In this document: positions 35,272-44,523 of the stretch, in pieces
Layout: each line of letters opens with the position of its first letter
Numbering within the stretch: position 1 is the first letter of the stretch
Position numbers and translations under genes: made by a program
Source of the DNA: Ketobacter sp. MCCC 1A13808
Lineage (GTDB): Bacteria; Pseudomonadota; Gammaproteobacteria; Pseudomonadales; Ketobacteraceae
Reading direction: 5' to 3'
Length of the DNA: 64,000 bases
Assembly: GCF_009746715.1 (NCBI RefSeq)
Contig: NZ_VRKW01000008.1
Span: 175,626 to 239,625 of the forward strand
Notes under the pieces: generated by a model
The model's database searches: none
What the model was told of the DNA's origin: nothing
What the model saw: the letters and a program-made list of their open reading frames with translations, nothing else

Positions 35272-35289
35272 TAGTACCGTAAAGTATCA
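35272..35289. promoter_or_regulatory. Candidate operator similar to 8971-8988
   Basis: TAGTACCGTAAAGTATCA, in the divergent region between 35239 and 35334. It matches the sequence at 8971-8988 in the pattern TTAGTAC-Y-GT-n3-GTAY-n-ATAA. It may be a site for a regulator that links the two loci. Confidence 0.4.
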
Positions 35290-35333
35290 TAATAAACTTA
35301 ACCAGAAAAGCGAATGGAACCAGGTGACCGGGA

Positions 35334-36158
35334 ATGGCTTCGAAAAAGGTATCAATCATCACGGGTGGTGCGGGCGGCATGGGGCTGGCGACGGCACAGG
35401 TGATCGGCGCGCAACATCATCACCATATCGTTATCTGCGATATTAACCAACAAAAGCTGGACGCAGCGGTCGCCGATCTGACGCAAAAACACATCAGTTG
35501 TGAATCGGTACTGTGCGACATAACCAACCGCGACTCGGTGGAAACGCTGTTTGATACCGCCCTGAGCCGGGGCAGCTTAGCCTCGGTCATTCACACCGCC
35601 GGGGTGAGTCCGCAAATGGCCAATCCGGAGGTCATTATGCGTGTTAATGCTTTGGGGACAATCCATATAACCGAAACCGCCTTACGGCACGCAACCGAGG
35701 GGTTTGCACTGGTCAATGTCGCCTCGATGGCGGCCCATATGATGCCGGCGCTGCTGATTCCCAAACGGGCTTATGCTTTATCGTTCTCTGATGTGGATTC
35801 GTTCTTGAAAAAAACGGTCTTTCCCAGCCGTTTCATGCCCTCCAAGCTATACCGAAATGGTATGGCTTACGGCATCAGTAAAAATTTTGTGATCTGGTAC
35901 AGTAAGAAAAATGCAGGCAAATTCGGTGAGAAGGGCGCCCGCATTGTATCCGTCTCGCCCGGTTCGTTCGATACCGAGATGGGTCGACTGGAAGAGAAAA
36001 GCGGATCCGCCGAAATGTTAAAAATGGCGGCACTAAAACGCTTTGGGCGATCGGAAGAAATCGCCGAATTACTGGCTTTTTGCGCAAGCGAAAAAGCCGG
36101 ATACCTGACCGGTACCGACGTACTGTGTGACGGTGGGGTTATTGGCTCAAAAGCATAA
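35334..36158 (+). CDS. SDR family oxidoreductase (atypical, with insertion)
   Basis: 274 aa. TGGAGGMG at residues 10-17, HTAG (in place of NNAG) near 84-87, catalytic Ser in NVASMAAH near 128, and YGISK near 182-186. Between Ser and Tyr there is an insertion of about 40 residues with FSDVDSFLKK and SRFMPSKLYR, seen in 3-alpha-HSD/carbonyl-reductase-like SDRs acting on steroids. The C-terminal GTDVLCDGG supports the SDR assignment. The ABM-domain gene lies 49 bp downstream. Confidence 0.88.
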   Translation: MASKKVSIITGGAGGMGLATAQVIGAQHHHHIVICDINQQKLDAAVADLTQKHISCESVLCDITNRDSVETLFDTALSRGSLASVIHTAGVSPQMANPEVIMRVNALGTIHITETALRHATEGFALVNVASMAAHMMPALLIPKRAYALSFSDVDSFLKKTVFPSRFMPSKLYRNGMAYGISKNFVIWYSKKNAGKFGEKGARIVSVSPGSFDTEMGRLEEKSGSAEMLKMAALKRFGRSEEIAELLAFCASEKAGYLTGTDVLCDGGVIGSKA

Positions 36159-36207
36159 AACCATTTTGTTTTAACCCTTTCAAACGATCAATACAGAAGG
36201 AAAAGAA

Positions 36208-36495
36208 ATGAGTTATCAACTAATAGTTCAATTTAAGGTAAAAGACGGCAAAGCAGATCAATTCGTCGAAATTATGCAGAATGCCAAGTCCCGTATAGCC
36301 GAAGCGCCCGGCTGCCAAGGCGTTGAAGTACTACTAAGCGCCGACAATCCGAACAAAGTGGTGCTTTCCGAAGTCTGGGAAACTACGGAGCTGCATGATC
36401 AATACGCCGCGAAAATGCGGGAATCCGGCTCCATGGATCAGATGGCGACATTTTTGGACGGCATGCCTGAATCGGAAATATTTGAAATAAAGTAA
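36208..36495 (+). CDS. ABM-domain (antibiotic biosynthesis monooxygenase-like) protein
   Basis: 95 aa, ferredoxin-like fold family with LIVQFKVKDGKADQFVEIM at the start, an APGCQGVEVL strand near residues 32-41 and LSEVWETTELHDQYA near 52-66. Members are quinone-forming monooxygenases or heme-handling proteins; many are uncharacterised. AAGGAAAAG precedes the ATG. It is probably co-transcribed with the SDR at 35334. Confidence 0.87.
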   Translation: MSYQLIVQFKVKDGKADQFVEIMQNAKSRIAEAPGCQGVEVLLSADNPNKVVLSEVWETTELHDQYAAKMRESGSMDQMATFLDGMPESEIFEIK

Positions 36496-36511
36496 GGTTA
36501 TTGATTAAAGC

Positions 36512-36552
36512 AGCTGATGGAGGCCGGCTCTTCAACGGTAGCTCCATCAGCT
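36512..36552. terminator. Hairpin between convergent genes
   Basis: AGCTGATGGAG and CTCCATCAGCT form a perfect 11-bp stem with a 19-base loop between two converging genes. There is no T-run on either side. Confidence 0.5.
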
Positions 36553-36563
36553 ACTCCCATGTC

Positions 36564-39464
36564 CTACTCTGCGGCTAATAGATTCGCGACTTCGACACCA
36601 TAATCAGTGCCCACGTACAGTTTACCCCCCTGAACAGATAGACTACGGGCCGCTCCTCTTAGAGAGGGACCAACCATGACTTTAGGAAGCTGCGGATCTT
36701 GTATATCGATAATCTGCAAATGAAGATCCTTGGTGGCGGCATAAATATAGTGTCCATCTCGAATCCATTGCATATCGGCGCTCCCCGGAAATGTAATGCG
36801 GGCCAATTCTGTTAAATTCAGCGGGTCTGATGCGTCCAGCACACTGAAGTTTGGCCCACTCTCCAGTACGTACGCATAGCGCTTATTCAGGTTCTCGGCG
36901 ATTAATACATTTTGAGTAATACCTGAGGTCTCGAAGTTCGACATCAAGACCGGTGCTGCCGGGGTGCTGAGATCCACTACCTGTATGCCTCCGCTTGCCG
37001 CAAACAAGTATTGATCCTGTACTGCCAGAGCGGCGGTATATCCTGACAAAGCAAAACTGCCAATGGAAGCGGGCAGAACTGGATTCTGTATGTCGACAAT
37101 ACTAAAGCCCAGATCGTCGTTGCTACCGGTAATCCCGTATTCAGGAATGAAAAGATACCCGGGGAAAATTTGAGGCCGGTTAATTCTTTTTTCGTAATCA
37201 GTAAAGGCCGCGCCTTCTGCCACCAGCATTCCCGGACTGGATAGGTTATAAGCAAATATGCCCCCTCTAGCGGGGCTGAAGAAATCCAAGAAGGTTCCGG
37301 CAAAATACAACGTGCTACCAGCCTCAACAAACCCGGCGGGCTCCATACTCACGTAATAATGGGCCTCTGGATCAGACACAAGCGCCGGGTGATCAGAATC
37401 AGCCAGCGAATAAACGTCTAAATAGGTGAAATCGGTGGACTCGAAAACCCCGTTATCTGGAACCACATAGAATCGGGCGGTGTACAGGTGGTGGTTACGG
37501 GCATGAATGCTGTCCACCGAGCCAGCCAGACCCAGTGTGGTCTGAAATTGCGGCTCGGTGGCGTTTAGATCAACCAGATCAAGGCCGCTGGCAGTAAGCA
37601 CATAGGCGCGATCACCTTGCACGGCAAGATCCCTTATTTCAGTGTCTTCCAGCACCACATTGCCCAGGTATACCGGCGCGTCCGGGGACGCTGTCGAATA
37701 CAACAACAAACGCTCCCAACTGGTCGGATCAAAGTACTCAGTACTGTGGTTAGATCTGAAAATAGCGTAGCGATCGTTGGTGTCGGCTGAAAGCAGGGTA
37801 GGGTCATAGCTGCTAAACGGCAGCTTAACTGGACCGCTTGCATCACTTAAATCGTAAAGAACCGGTCCGTTTAATTGAACCGTGTAAAGAATATTTCCGA
37901 CATGATCCAACGACCACATGCGCTCGTGCGTTATATATTCCGATAACTGCGCAGGATTACCCGGTACCGCAAGATCGTACACTGCAAAACCGTAACCCAA
38001 ATTAAAAAACTTATGCATCACCAATCTGTCACCTGCGACATGGATTGCATCGCTTCTCCCGAGATCATTGACTTCCGTTATTGCATCGCTTTGGACGGCA
38101 TCAAGAATCACCGTGTGGTCCGGCATTAAAGCGTAAATATAATGATTGCGGACATCGATACTGCTGTATCGCGCACCACGGGGTTCACTGTAGTTGTGGA
38201 CTAGCGGTGATACCGGATTATTAAAGTCGATAACCGTTACGCCCTGATGCGCAATGTAAGCGATGTTATCCTGCACCACCAAATCCGCAGCGGCGTCGGG
38301 AAGTAAATGTGAAAAAAGCAAAGCCGGGTTTTGTATGTCGCTGATATCAAAAAGCTGAACTGCCGTGGTCCCAGCCACGATCACGTAGTCGCCGGATAAC
38401 CCCATCAGGGAAAAATCCGCACCGCCGATGCTGGCCGACGCCATGGCAGGACTGGCTGCACGCGACAAGGCCTGATGCAATTCCGATTGTTGGCTTGGCT
38501 GTGATAACAGCGCTGCGAACTCATTCACCGCCTGGGGATGACTCACGTTACTCATTTCACCTGACCAGGCGAGAACATGATCGAGATTTACCGGACCCGA
38601 CCCTGAACTCACTACCCGTTGCGCCATTTTCTCTAATTCCACATTAATTGCTGCAGCAGAATATCCGGCGGAGAGGGGGTATTCGAGTTTGCGATACAGT
38701 ATTTCGGTCAGTACATTGCTGCGCCACGCGCCTGCTGCAAACCGCTCAGCAGATAATGAAACCCGCATAGGGTGATTCAGGTTGCAACTACTTGACTGGC
38801 CATCCGCGCAAGCAAACTCGACCGTTATCAGCGTATCGGGAGCGCTATTCAATAAACGGCTGTCATAGCGAACCGTCAGGTTTCCCAACGCATCGCTCTG
38901 CAATTCACTGGCTTCACCTGACTCGTCCAGCAATTGCACATCCAAACGGTGGTAATCGATGTTATATGTACTACTGTCGTCTACACCCGTTACGCTGTCC
39001 TCCAGGACACTCACGATCATCTCGGGGCGTAGTTGCTGGATACTGGCAGAAAACGGGCTCACTACGGTGGCATGCAGGCCAGAAAGATCCACTCCGGCCA
39101 GCGTGACGCCGCTGGACAAACTGACTATAGCGCCATCGCTGCATATCACTTCAAAATGCTGTTCGTTTTCTCCCGGTCCTTCATTGAGTTCACTCGTACA
39201 TTGATACCCATCCGGAATCCGGTCTACGGTGAAACGATACTGGCCGAGGGGCAGAGTGACGCTGTTGTCACCCTCATCCGCTACAGAAAGGGATTTACTG
39301 TAGACTGAATTTCCGGATTGAGTATTTATGAAACGCACATCGACGCTCAGTTGCGGATTCAGTCCTGCAACCGTGGAGTGAATTTCGACTTTGCCTTCTT
39401 TACCTGCGCCGCAGGCTGTAATCGTCAACAGCAAAAGTGCAGTGAGTCCATACTTTATGTTCAT
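36564..39464 (-). CDS. Large secreted LVIVD-repeat beta-propeller lipoprotein
   Basis: 966 aa. Lipoprotein signal peptide with lipobox LTITAC at residues 13-18. Residues ~20-330 form a mixed N-terminal part. From about residue 350 onward many repeats of the type D-(I/L)-x-(D/N)-x-x-x-P-x-(L/V) recur (for example FDISDIQNPALL, IIDIQDPQLPKV, VVDLSTPAAPVLM), which is the LVIVD/beta-propeller pattern. Such proteins are outer-membrane or surface-anchored and of unknown binding partner. It lies alone on the minus strand. Its size is unusual for the family. Confidence 0.88.
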   Translation of the reverse strand: MNIKYGLTALLLLTITACGAGKEGKVEIHSTVAGLNPQLSVDVRFINTQSGNSVYSKSLSVADEGDNSVTLPLGQYRFTVDRIPDGYQCTSELNEGPGENEQHFEVICSDGAIVSLSSGVTLAGVDLSGLHATVVSPFSASIQQLRPEMIVSVLEDSVTGVDDSSTYNIDYHRLDVQLLDESGEASELQSDALGNLTVRYDSRLLNSAPDTLITVEFACADGQSSSCNLNHPMRVSLSAERFAAGAWRSNVLTEILYRKLEYPLSAGYSAAAINVELEKMAQRVVSSGSGPVNLDHVLAWSGEMSNVSHPQAVNEFAALLSQPSQQSELHQALSRAASPAMASASIGGADFSLMGLSGDYVIVAGTTAVQLFDISDIQNPALLFSHLLPDAAADLVVQDNIAYIAHQGVTVIDFNNPVSPLVHNYSEPRGARYSSIDVRNHYIYALMPDHTVILDAVQSDAITEVNDLGRSDAIHVAGDRLVMHKFFNLGYGFAVYDLAVPGNPAQLSEYITHERMWSLDHVGNILYTVQLNGPVLYDLSDASGPVKLPFSSYDPTLLSADTNDRYAIFRSNHSTEYFDPTSWERLLLYSTASPDAPVYLGNVVLEDTEIRDLAVQGDRAYVLTASGLDLVDLNATEPQFQTTLGLAGSVDSIHARNHHLYTARFYVVPDNGVFESTDFTYLDVYSLADSDHPALVSDPEAHYYVSMEPAGFVEAGSTLYFAGTFLDFFSPARGGIFAYNLSSPGMLVAEGAAFTDYEKRINRPQIFPGYLFIPEYGITGSNDDLGFSIVDIQNPVLPASIGSFALSGYTAALAVQDQYLFAASGGIQVVDLSTPAAPVLMSNFETSGITQNVLIAENLNKRYAYVLESGPNFSVLDASDPLNLTELARITFPGSADMQWIRDGHYIYAATKDLHLQIIDIQDPQLPKVMVGPSLRGAARSLSVQGGKLYVGTDYGVEVANLLAAE

Positions 39465-40038
39465 GATCTTCTCCGATCTACATTGCCGTGAAGATAAAAC
39501 TGCTCAGATAAATCTCCTTGTTAAGTCAAAACGCCATTATGGAAGTGGCGCTGGTACTGAGCAGAATTTATGCCACGTCAATATATTGTTAAATAACAGC
39601 AGGTTAAAAACCGGAGCGGGGGATGAATGTTAAATTTGTCGACAGACCACTGAACAAATATAAAGCAACCCATTCGTTGAGGCAGATTCGCCTGGCACGA
39701 TTCACGCATCGTCATACCGGTAGCGTTTACAGGAGGTGAATCAATGGAAATGAAAGCCGATCAACGGAAGTTGATAGTCGTTTGATTTTACCCGGAGGCA
39801 GACACTGTAGAACTTACAATTCGGTTTTCCTAATTACATCCGTTGCCACCCATCTGTTGCAAACCGTGTTCGTTGGAAATGGTGCCTGAGCCGTATCCCA
39901 CGGACTTCTCGCATCGCAACCATCAATACAGCAATTGGCCTCAGCGTATGCATTCAGTACTGGAATAAACCGTGCATAGTCATTACGCAATCTCTTAACA
40001 CAACTCATAAGCGATTCAACACAACCGGGAGGCCTGCA
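39465..40038. other. Intergenic region upstream of PEBP gene
   Basis: 574 bp without a confident gene. It holds the promoter of the lipoprotein at 36564-39464, a very short frame with an excellent ribosome binding site (listed separately), and a minus-strand frame at 39814-40008 that I reject. Confidence 0.6.
39744..39785 (+). CDS. Possible 13-residue leader or small peptide
   Basis: AGGAGGTGAATC is followed directly by ATG and 12 further sense codons (MEMKADQRKLIVV) and a TGA. The ribosome binding site is stronger than most in the window. It may be a leader peptide or a chance match. No Glu/Tyr pair like that of PqqA is present. Confidence 0.3.
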   Translation: MEMKADQRKLIVV

Positions 40039-40521
40039 ATGGGATTGGCACTAAGCTCGCTACAAATTCAAAGCAATGCGTTTAACGATGGCGACAACAT
40101 ACCCGTTCGATACACCCATTTCGGTGACGACATTTCGCCACAGTTGGAGTGGCACTCATTACCCAAGGAAGCACGCTCATTGGTTCTATTCTGCCACGAC
40201 CCGGATGCCCCCAAGATTGTTCCGGGATACTACGGATTTCTGCATTGGCTGGTTTACAACATCCCGGCGGACGTTAACGGCATGGAAGAGGGGTGTAGTT
40301 TATACACTCAAGCAGCCAACGATTTTGGTGCAATTGGATACGGAGGTCCGAAGCCACCTGAAAATCATGGCATTCATCGCTACTACTTCTGGCTTGTCGC
40401 GCTGGATCTACCGCCGGAGCTTCCACCCATAATGGAATTTGAAAATCTTTTTAAGGTGATTGAACCGAATGTGGTGGGAATGAATCGCCTCACAGGACTA
40501 TTTCAACACACAAAAAGTTAA
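40039..40521 (+). CDS. PEBP / YbhB-YbcL family protein
   Basis: 160 aa, no signal peptide. Residues HDPDAPK near 54-60 and HWLVYNIP near 73-80 with FGAIGYGGPKPPENHGIHRY near 99-118 are the ligand-pocket motifs of the PEBP family (E. coli YbhB). GGGAGG lies six bases before the ATG. The biochemical role of bacterial members is unclear. It precedes the aldehyde oxidoreductase genes by 34 bp and may be in their operon. Confidence 0.92.
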   Translation: MGLALSSLQIQSNAFNDGDNIPVRYTHFGDDISPQLEWHSLPKEARSLVLFCHDPDAPKIVPGYYGFLHWLVYNIPADVNGMEEGCSLYTQAANDFGAIGYGGPKPPENHGIHRYYFWLVALDLPPELPPIMEFENLFKVIEPNVVGMNRLTGLFQHTKS

Positions 40522-40555
40522 TTTTCCGGTCACAGAATTCAGGGATGGGTGGCAT

Positions 40556-41194
40556 ATGAAAATAAGTCAGCATTTAAAACTTTCCCGAAGGCGGTTATTT
40601 CAGGCCGCCGCGACGACTTCTGCGTTCCTCTCCCTTCCCAAATACGCCTATGTTTTGGCTGACACGGAAACATCAAAAATGAATACCCAAAGTTTGACCC
40701 TCAAGGTCAATGGTAAACAGCATAAGCTGTCGCTGGACACGCGCACAACGTTACTGGATACCTTGCGCGAGCATTTGCACTTAACAGGCACGAAAAAAGG
40801 CTGCGACCATGGTCAATGTGGTGCCTGCACGGTTATCAGCAATGGTAAACGAATCAATTCCTGCTTATCGCTGGCGCTGCAGCACGACGGGGACCACATT
40901 ACCACCATCGAGGGCCTGGGAACTCCGGATAGTTTGCACCCCATGCAGGCGGCGTTTATCAAGCATGATGGCTATCAATGCGGTTACTGCACCCCTGGCC
41001 AAATCTGTTCTGCGGTGGCGGTTTTGGATGAACTCAAAGCGGGCTTGCCCAGCCACGTTACGGATGACCTTAACCGTACGCCGGAATTTTCCAATACAGA
41101 GCTCCGTGAGCGTATGAGTGGCAACATTTGCCGCTGCGGCGCCTACTCGAATATCGCTGACGCCATAACAGAAGTTGCGGAGGAAAACCCATGA
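40556..41194 (+). CDS. paoA: Periplasmic aldehyde oxidoreductase, [2Fe-2S] subunit (PaoA-like)
   Basis: 212 aa. The N-terminus has the Tat signal SRRRLFQ (residues 10-16) and a hydrophobic stretch to about 38. The ferredoxin domain has [12 protein letters not shown] near 82-93 with a later Cys in NSCLSL, and the second cluster domain has CGYCTPGQ near 142-149 and ICRCGAYSN near 190-198. E. coli PaoA (YagT) has the same architecture including the Tat signal, by which the complex is exported folded. The gene overlaps the next by ATGA. Confidence 0.9.
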   Translation: MKISQHLKLSRRRLFQAAATTSAFLSLPKYAYVLADTETSKMNTQSLTLKVNGKQHKLSLDTRTTLLDTLREHLHLTGTKKGCDHGQCGACTVISNGKRINSCLSLALQHDGDHITTIEGLGTPDSLHPMQAAFIKHDGYQCGYCTPGQICSAVAVLDELKAGLPSHVTDDLNRTPEFSNTELRERMSGNICRCGAYSNIADAITEVAEENP

Positions 41195-42141
41195 GACCGT
41201 TTACTTTTGAGCGTGCCAATTCAACCCAAGAGGCGCTGCGGGCTATTACGAAAACGCCTCATACCAAATTCATTGCCGGCTCGACTAATCTGCTGGACTT
41301 GATGAAGTTGCAAATTGAGCGCCCGGATCACTTGGTCGATATCAGTCATCTTCCTTTGGATACCATTGAAAAAACAGCGGATGGAGGCTTGCGAATCGGA
41401 GCCCTGGTAAGTAATACCGATTTGTCCGCTGATCAACGCGTCCGACAGGACTATGGGCTATTATCGCGCGCGTTACTGGCAGGCGCATCCGGGCAGCTGC
41501 GTAATAAAGCAACCACCGGAGGCAATTTGCTGCAACGCACCCGGTGCCCGTATTTCTATGACACCAATCAACCTTGTAACAAGCGCACACCGGGCAGCGG
41601 CTGCTCCGCACTGGATGGCTTTAGCCGTTCTTTAGGTATTGTCGGAGTCAGTTCATCCTGTATTGCAACGCACCCTAGCGACATGGCGGTCGCGATGCGA
41701 GCCCTGGATGCCTCCATTGAAATAGCCGATTCCGAAGGAACTACACGCACAGTACCAATTAAGCATTTTTATACTTTACCCGGCACGACGCCGGATAAAG
41801 AAACCGTGTTGCGGTTCAATGAACTGATTACAGCCGTGGTACTCCCCAAACCCATCGGTGGAAAGCACATTTACCACAAAGTCAGAGACCGTTCATCTTA
41901 TGCCTTTGCCCTGGTATCAGTAGGCGCAGTCCTGTTTCCCGATGGCACCGGCAGGGTGGCTATGGGAGGAATAGGGTCACAGCCCTGGCGGGTTGAGCAG
42001 GCCGAGGCGCTGCTTCCACAAGGTGCCAAGGCGGTAACAAACCGGATGTTACTAGGTGCCAGTACCACCGAGCATAACCGTTTCAAAGTCAATCTTGCCG
42101 AGCGTACGCTAGCCGGTGTTATCGACGCCGCACGAGCGTAG
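41191..42141 (+). CDS. paoB: Periplasmic aldehyde oxidoreductase, FAD subunit (PaoB-like)
   Basis: 316 aa, CoxM/PaoB family. FAD motif [11 protein letters not shown] near residues 30-40 and the [17 protein letters not shown] segment near 110-126. The extra cysteines in [17 protein letters not shown], followed by GSGC, match the [4Fe-4S] insertion that distinguishes PaoB from other FAD subunits. Translation is coupled to paoA by an ATGA overlap. It transfers electrons from the molybdenum site. PaoABC is cofactor-equipped in the cytoplasm and then exported by Tat. Confidence 0.9.
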   Translation: MRPFTFERANSTQEALRAITKTPHTKFIAGSTNLLDLMKLQIERPDHLVDISHLPLDTIEKTADGGLRIGALVSNTDLSADQRVRQDYGLLSRALLAGASGQLRNKATTGGNLLQRTRCPYFYDTNQPCNKRTPGSGCSALDGFSRSLGIVGVSSSCIATHPSDMAVAMRALDASIEIADSEGTTRTVPIKHFYTLPGTTPDKETVLRFNELITAVVLPKPIGGKHIYHKVRDRSSYAFALVSVGAVLFPDGTGRVAMGGIGSQPWRVEQAEALLPQGAKAVTNRMLLGASTTEHNRFKVNLAERTLAGVIDAARA

Positions 42142-42155
42142 CAGAGAGCGAAGCC

Positions 42156-44363
42156 ATGAAATTTGATAAACCCGCGACAACTAACCCGATAGATCAGCTT
42201 AGCGTCGTGGGAAAATCCACGGATCGCATTGACGGACCAATGAAAACAACCGGCACTGCAACATACGCCTATGAACATAAGGACTTACCGGGCAAGCCAG
42301 CCTATGGCTACATACTCGGTGCAGCCATTGCCAAAGGCCGGATTGAATCGATTAACCTATCGGACGCCAAATCAGCCTCCGGCGTGCGCGCTGTCGTGCA
42401 TTATCAAAATTGCGGGCAGTTGGGACAAGGCGATAAGAATACCGCTACCTTACTCGGCGGGCCGGAGATAGAGCACTATCATCAAGCGATCGCTCTTGTT
42501 GTCGCAGACACATTCGAGCAGGCCCGATCTGCGGCAGAATTGATTGACGTTACGTATAAAACGGAAAAGGGCGCTTACGATTTGGCTGAAATAAAAGACA
42601 GCGGGGCCAATGTCGGAGATGGTTTTTGGGGGGAATCCGACACCCGAATCGGCGATTTCGACAATGCCTTTAGCAGTGCGCCCGTTAAGCTGGATCAAAC
42701 CTATACTACACCGGATCAGTCCCACGCGATGATGGAACCCCATGCGTCTATCGCAGCATGGCAGGACGAAAAGCTAACGTTATGGACATCCACCCAAATG
42801 GTCGACTGGGCGCAAAAGGACGTCGCCAAAACACTGCGCGTTCCCACCGCCAATGTAACAATCAACTCTCCCTATGTGGGGGGCGGGTTCGGTGGAAAAC
42901 TTTTTGTCCGTGCCGACGCCATTATGGCTGCACTTGGCGCCAAAGCGGCTGGCGTGCCGGTTAAAGTGTTTCTTCAAAGACCGCTAATTTTTAACAACAC
43001 AACTCATCGACCGGCCACCATTCAGAGGCTTCGCATGGGCGCAGACCGGAGCGGAAATATTTTGGCGATCGGACACGAAAGCTGGTCTGGCAACCTGAAG
43101 GATGGCAGCCCCGAAACGGCAGTGTCACAAACGCGGTTGCTGTACCGCGGTGAGCACCGTATGACACAAATGCGTTTAACCGAACTGAACTTGCCGGAAG
43201 GGAACGCGATGCGGGCACCGGGAGAAGCGGTCGGCCTGATGGCGCTGGAAATCGCAATCGACGAACTTGCAGAAAAACTCGATATGGATCCGATTGATTT
43301 TCGGATCTTGAACGACACGCAGGTTGATCCGGAAAAGCCGGAGCGCCCCTTTTCACAGCGACAGCTGGTCCAGTGCATGCAAACGGGGGCCAAGCGCTTT
43401 AACTGGCATAAGCGAAACCCCAAACCCGCCCAAATACGTGACGGGCGATGGCGGTTAGGAATGGGTATGGCAGCGGCTATCCGTGGCGCTCCGGTCGAGA
43501 ATTCAGGCGCCCGTGTGCGACTTGAAACCGACGCTACCATCACCGTGGAAACAGACATGACCGACATCGGAACGGGTACTTACACGATCCTGGCCCAGAC
43601 CGCAGCGGAAATGATGGGGGTTTCCCTGGACAAGGTCACGGTAAAACTCGGCGCTTCAGCCTTACCGGTTTCTTGCGGCTCCGGGGGACAATGGGGCGCA
43701 AACAGCTCCACCGCAGGCGTGTACGCAGCCTGCGTTAAATTGCGTGAAAAAATCGCCGTCAAGCTGGGTTTCAATCCAGATGAAGTTGTATTCTCGACCT
43801 CTTTGGTAACAGCAGAAGGCCGCTCGCTGCCATTACAAGCGGCTGCAATACACCAGCCGATCGAAGCAGAAGACACCATCGAGTTCGGCGACCTCGATAA
43901 ACAATACGCTATCCAGACTTTCGGAGCGCATTTTGTCGAAGTCGGGGTCGATACCTATACCGCCGAGATTCGCATTCGTCGTATGTTGGCTGTTTGCGCC
44001 GCCGGCCGCATACTGAATCCAAAATCCGCGCGCAGTCAGGTAATCGGCGGCATGACCATGTCGGCTGGCGCCGCCCTGATGGAAGAGTTGTCGGTTGATA
44101 CCGGTCGGGGCTATTTCGTTAACCACGATCTAGCGGAATACCAGGTTCCGGTGCATGCAGATATTCCGCACCAGGAAGTGCTATTCCTGGAGGAAACGGA
44201 CCCGATGTCATCACCGATGAAGGCCAAAGGGGTAGGGGAGCTTGGAATCTGCGGGGTAGGGGCTGCCATAGCCAATGCGATTTACAACGCAACTGGCGTT
44301 CGTGTTCGTGACTATCCAATTACCCTGGATAAGTTGCTTACGGCAATTCCGGATGCAGGCTAA
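42156..44363 (+). CDS. paoC: Periplasmic aldehyde oxidoreductase, molybdopterin subunit (PaoC-like)
   Basis: 735 aa of the xanthine dehydrogenase / CoxL superfamily. Conserved features are TGTATYAYE near residues 30-38, GGGFGGKL near 246-253 and a C-terminal AKGVGELGICGVGAAIANAI near 688-707 that contains the catalytic Glu (VGELG). It oxidises aldehydes to acids and could finish alcohol oxidation started by the PQQ enzymes. The E. coli operon includes the chaperone PaoD for cofactor sulfuration. No XdhC/PaoD homologue follows here. Confidence 0.9.
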   Translation: MKFDKPATTNPIDQLSVVGKSTDRIDGPMKTTGTATYAYEHKDLPGKPAYGYILGAAIAKGRIESINLSDAKSASGVRAVVHYQNCGQLGQGDKNTATLLGGPEIEHYHQAIALVVADTFEQARSAAELIDVTYKTEKGAYDLAEIKDSGANVGDGFWGESDTRIGDFDNAFSSAPVKLDQTYTTPDQSHAMMEPHASIAAWQDEKLTLWTSTQMVDWAQKDVAKTLRVPTANVTINSPYVGGGFGGKLFVRADAIMAALGAKAAGVPVKVFLQRPLIFNNTTHRPATIQRLRMGADRSGNILAIGHESWSGNLKDGSPETAVSQTRLLYRGEHRMTQMRLTELNLPEGNAMRAPGEAVGLMALEIAIDELAEKLDMDPIDFRILNDTQVDPEKPERPFSQRQLVQCMQTGAKRFNWHKRNPKPAQIRDGRWRLGMGMAAAIRGAPVENSGARVRLETDATITVETDMTDIGTGTYTILAQTAAEMMGVSLDKVTVKLGASALPVSCGSGGQWGANSSTAGVYAACVKLREKIAVKLGFNPDEVVFSTSLVTAEGRSLPLQAAAIHQPIEAEDTIEFGDLDKQYAIQTFGAHFVEVGVDTYTAEIRIRRMLAVCAAGRILNPKSARSQVIGGMTMSAGAALMEELSVDTGRGYFVNHDLAEYQVPVHADIPHQEVLFLEETDPMSSPMKAKGVGELGICGVGAAIANAIYNATGVRVRDYPITLDKLLTAIPDAG

Positions 44364-44419
44364 TTTCATCGATAACGAACTATTGCTTTTACCCCGGAAC
44401 AATGTGATTATAAATTGAT

Positions 44420-44471
44420 CAGCCTGTAAACAATAACAGGGCTACCTGAATAGCCCGAACGTGACAGGCTG
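44420..44471. terminator. Nested hairpin downstream of the pao genes
   Basis: CAGCCTGT (44420-44427) pairs with ACAGGCTG (44464-44471), and inside it GGGCTA pairs with TAGCCC around a 6-base loop. This two-level structure lies 57 bp after the paoC stop, with no T-run. It could be a terminator or a structured 5' region of the following gene. Confidence 0.45.
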
Positions 44472-44523
44472 GAAAACAATAAAAATAATATTGCTCAATT
44501 TTGAGCGCGCTCAGAGATAGCCT

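Noticed and set aside
39744..39785. PqqA-like peptide precursor
   Set aside because: The size is below that of PqqA and the conserved Glu-x3-Tyr pair is absent. Kept only as a possible leader peptide.
39814..40008. Minus-strand frame of 64 codons with several cysteines upstream of the PEBP gene
   Set aside because: No ribosome binding site and no recognisable family. It occupies the promoter region of two genes. The Cys content alone is not convincing.
43022..43567. 181-codon minus-strand frame within paoC
   Set aside because: Antisense to a conserved molybdoenzyme domain, serine/arginine rich and without a ribosome binding site.
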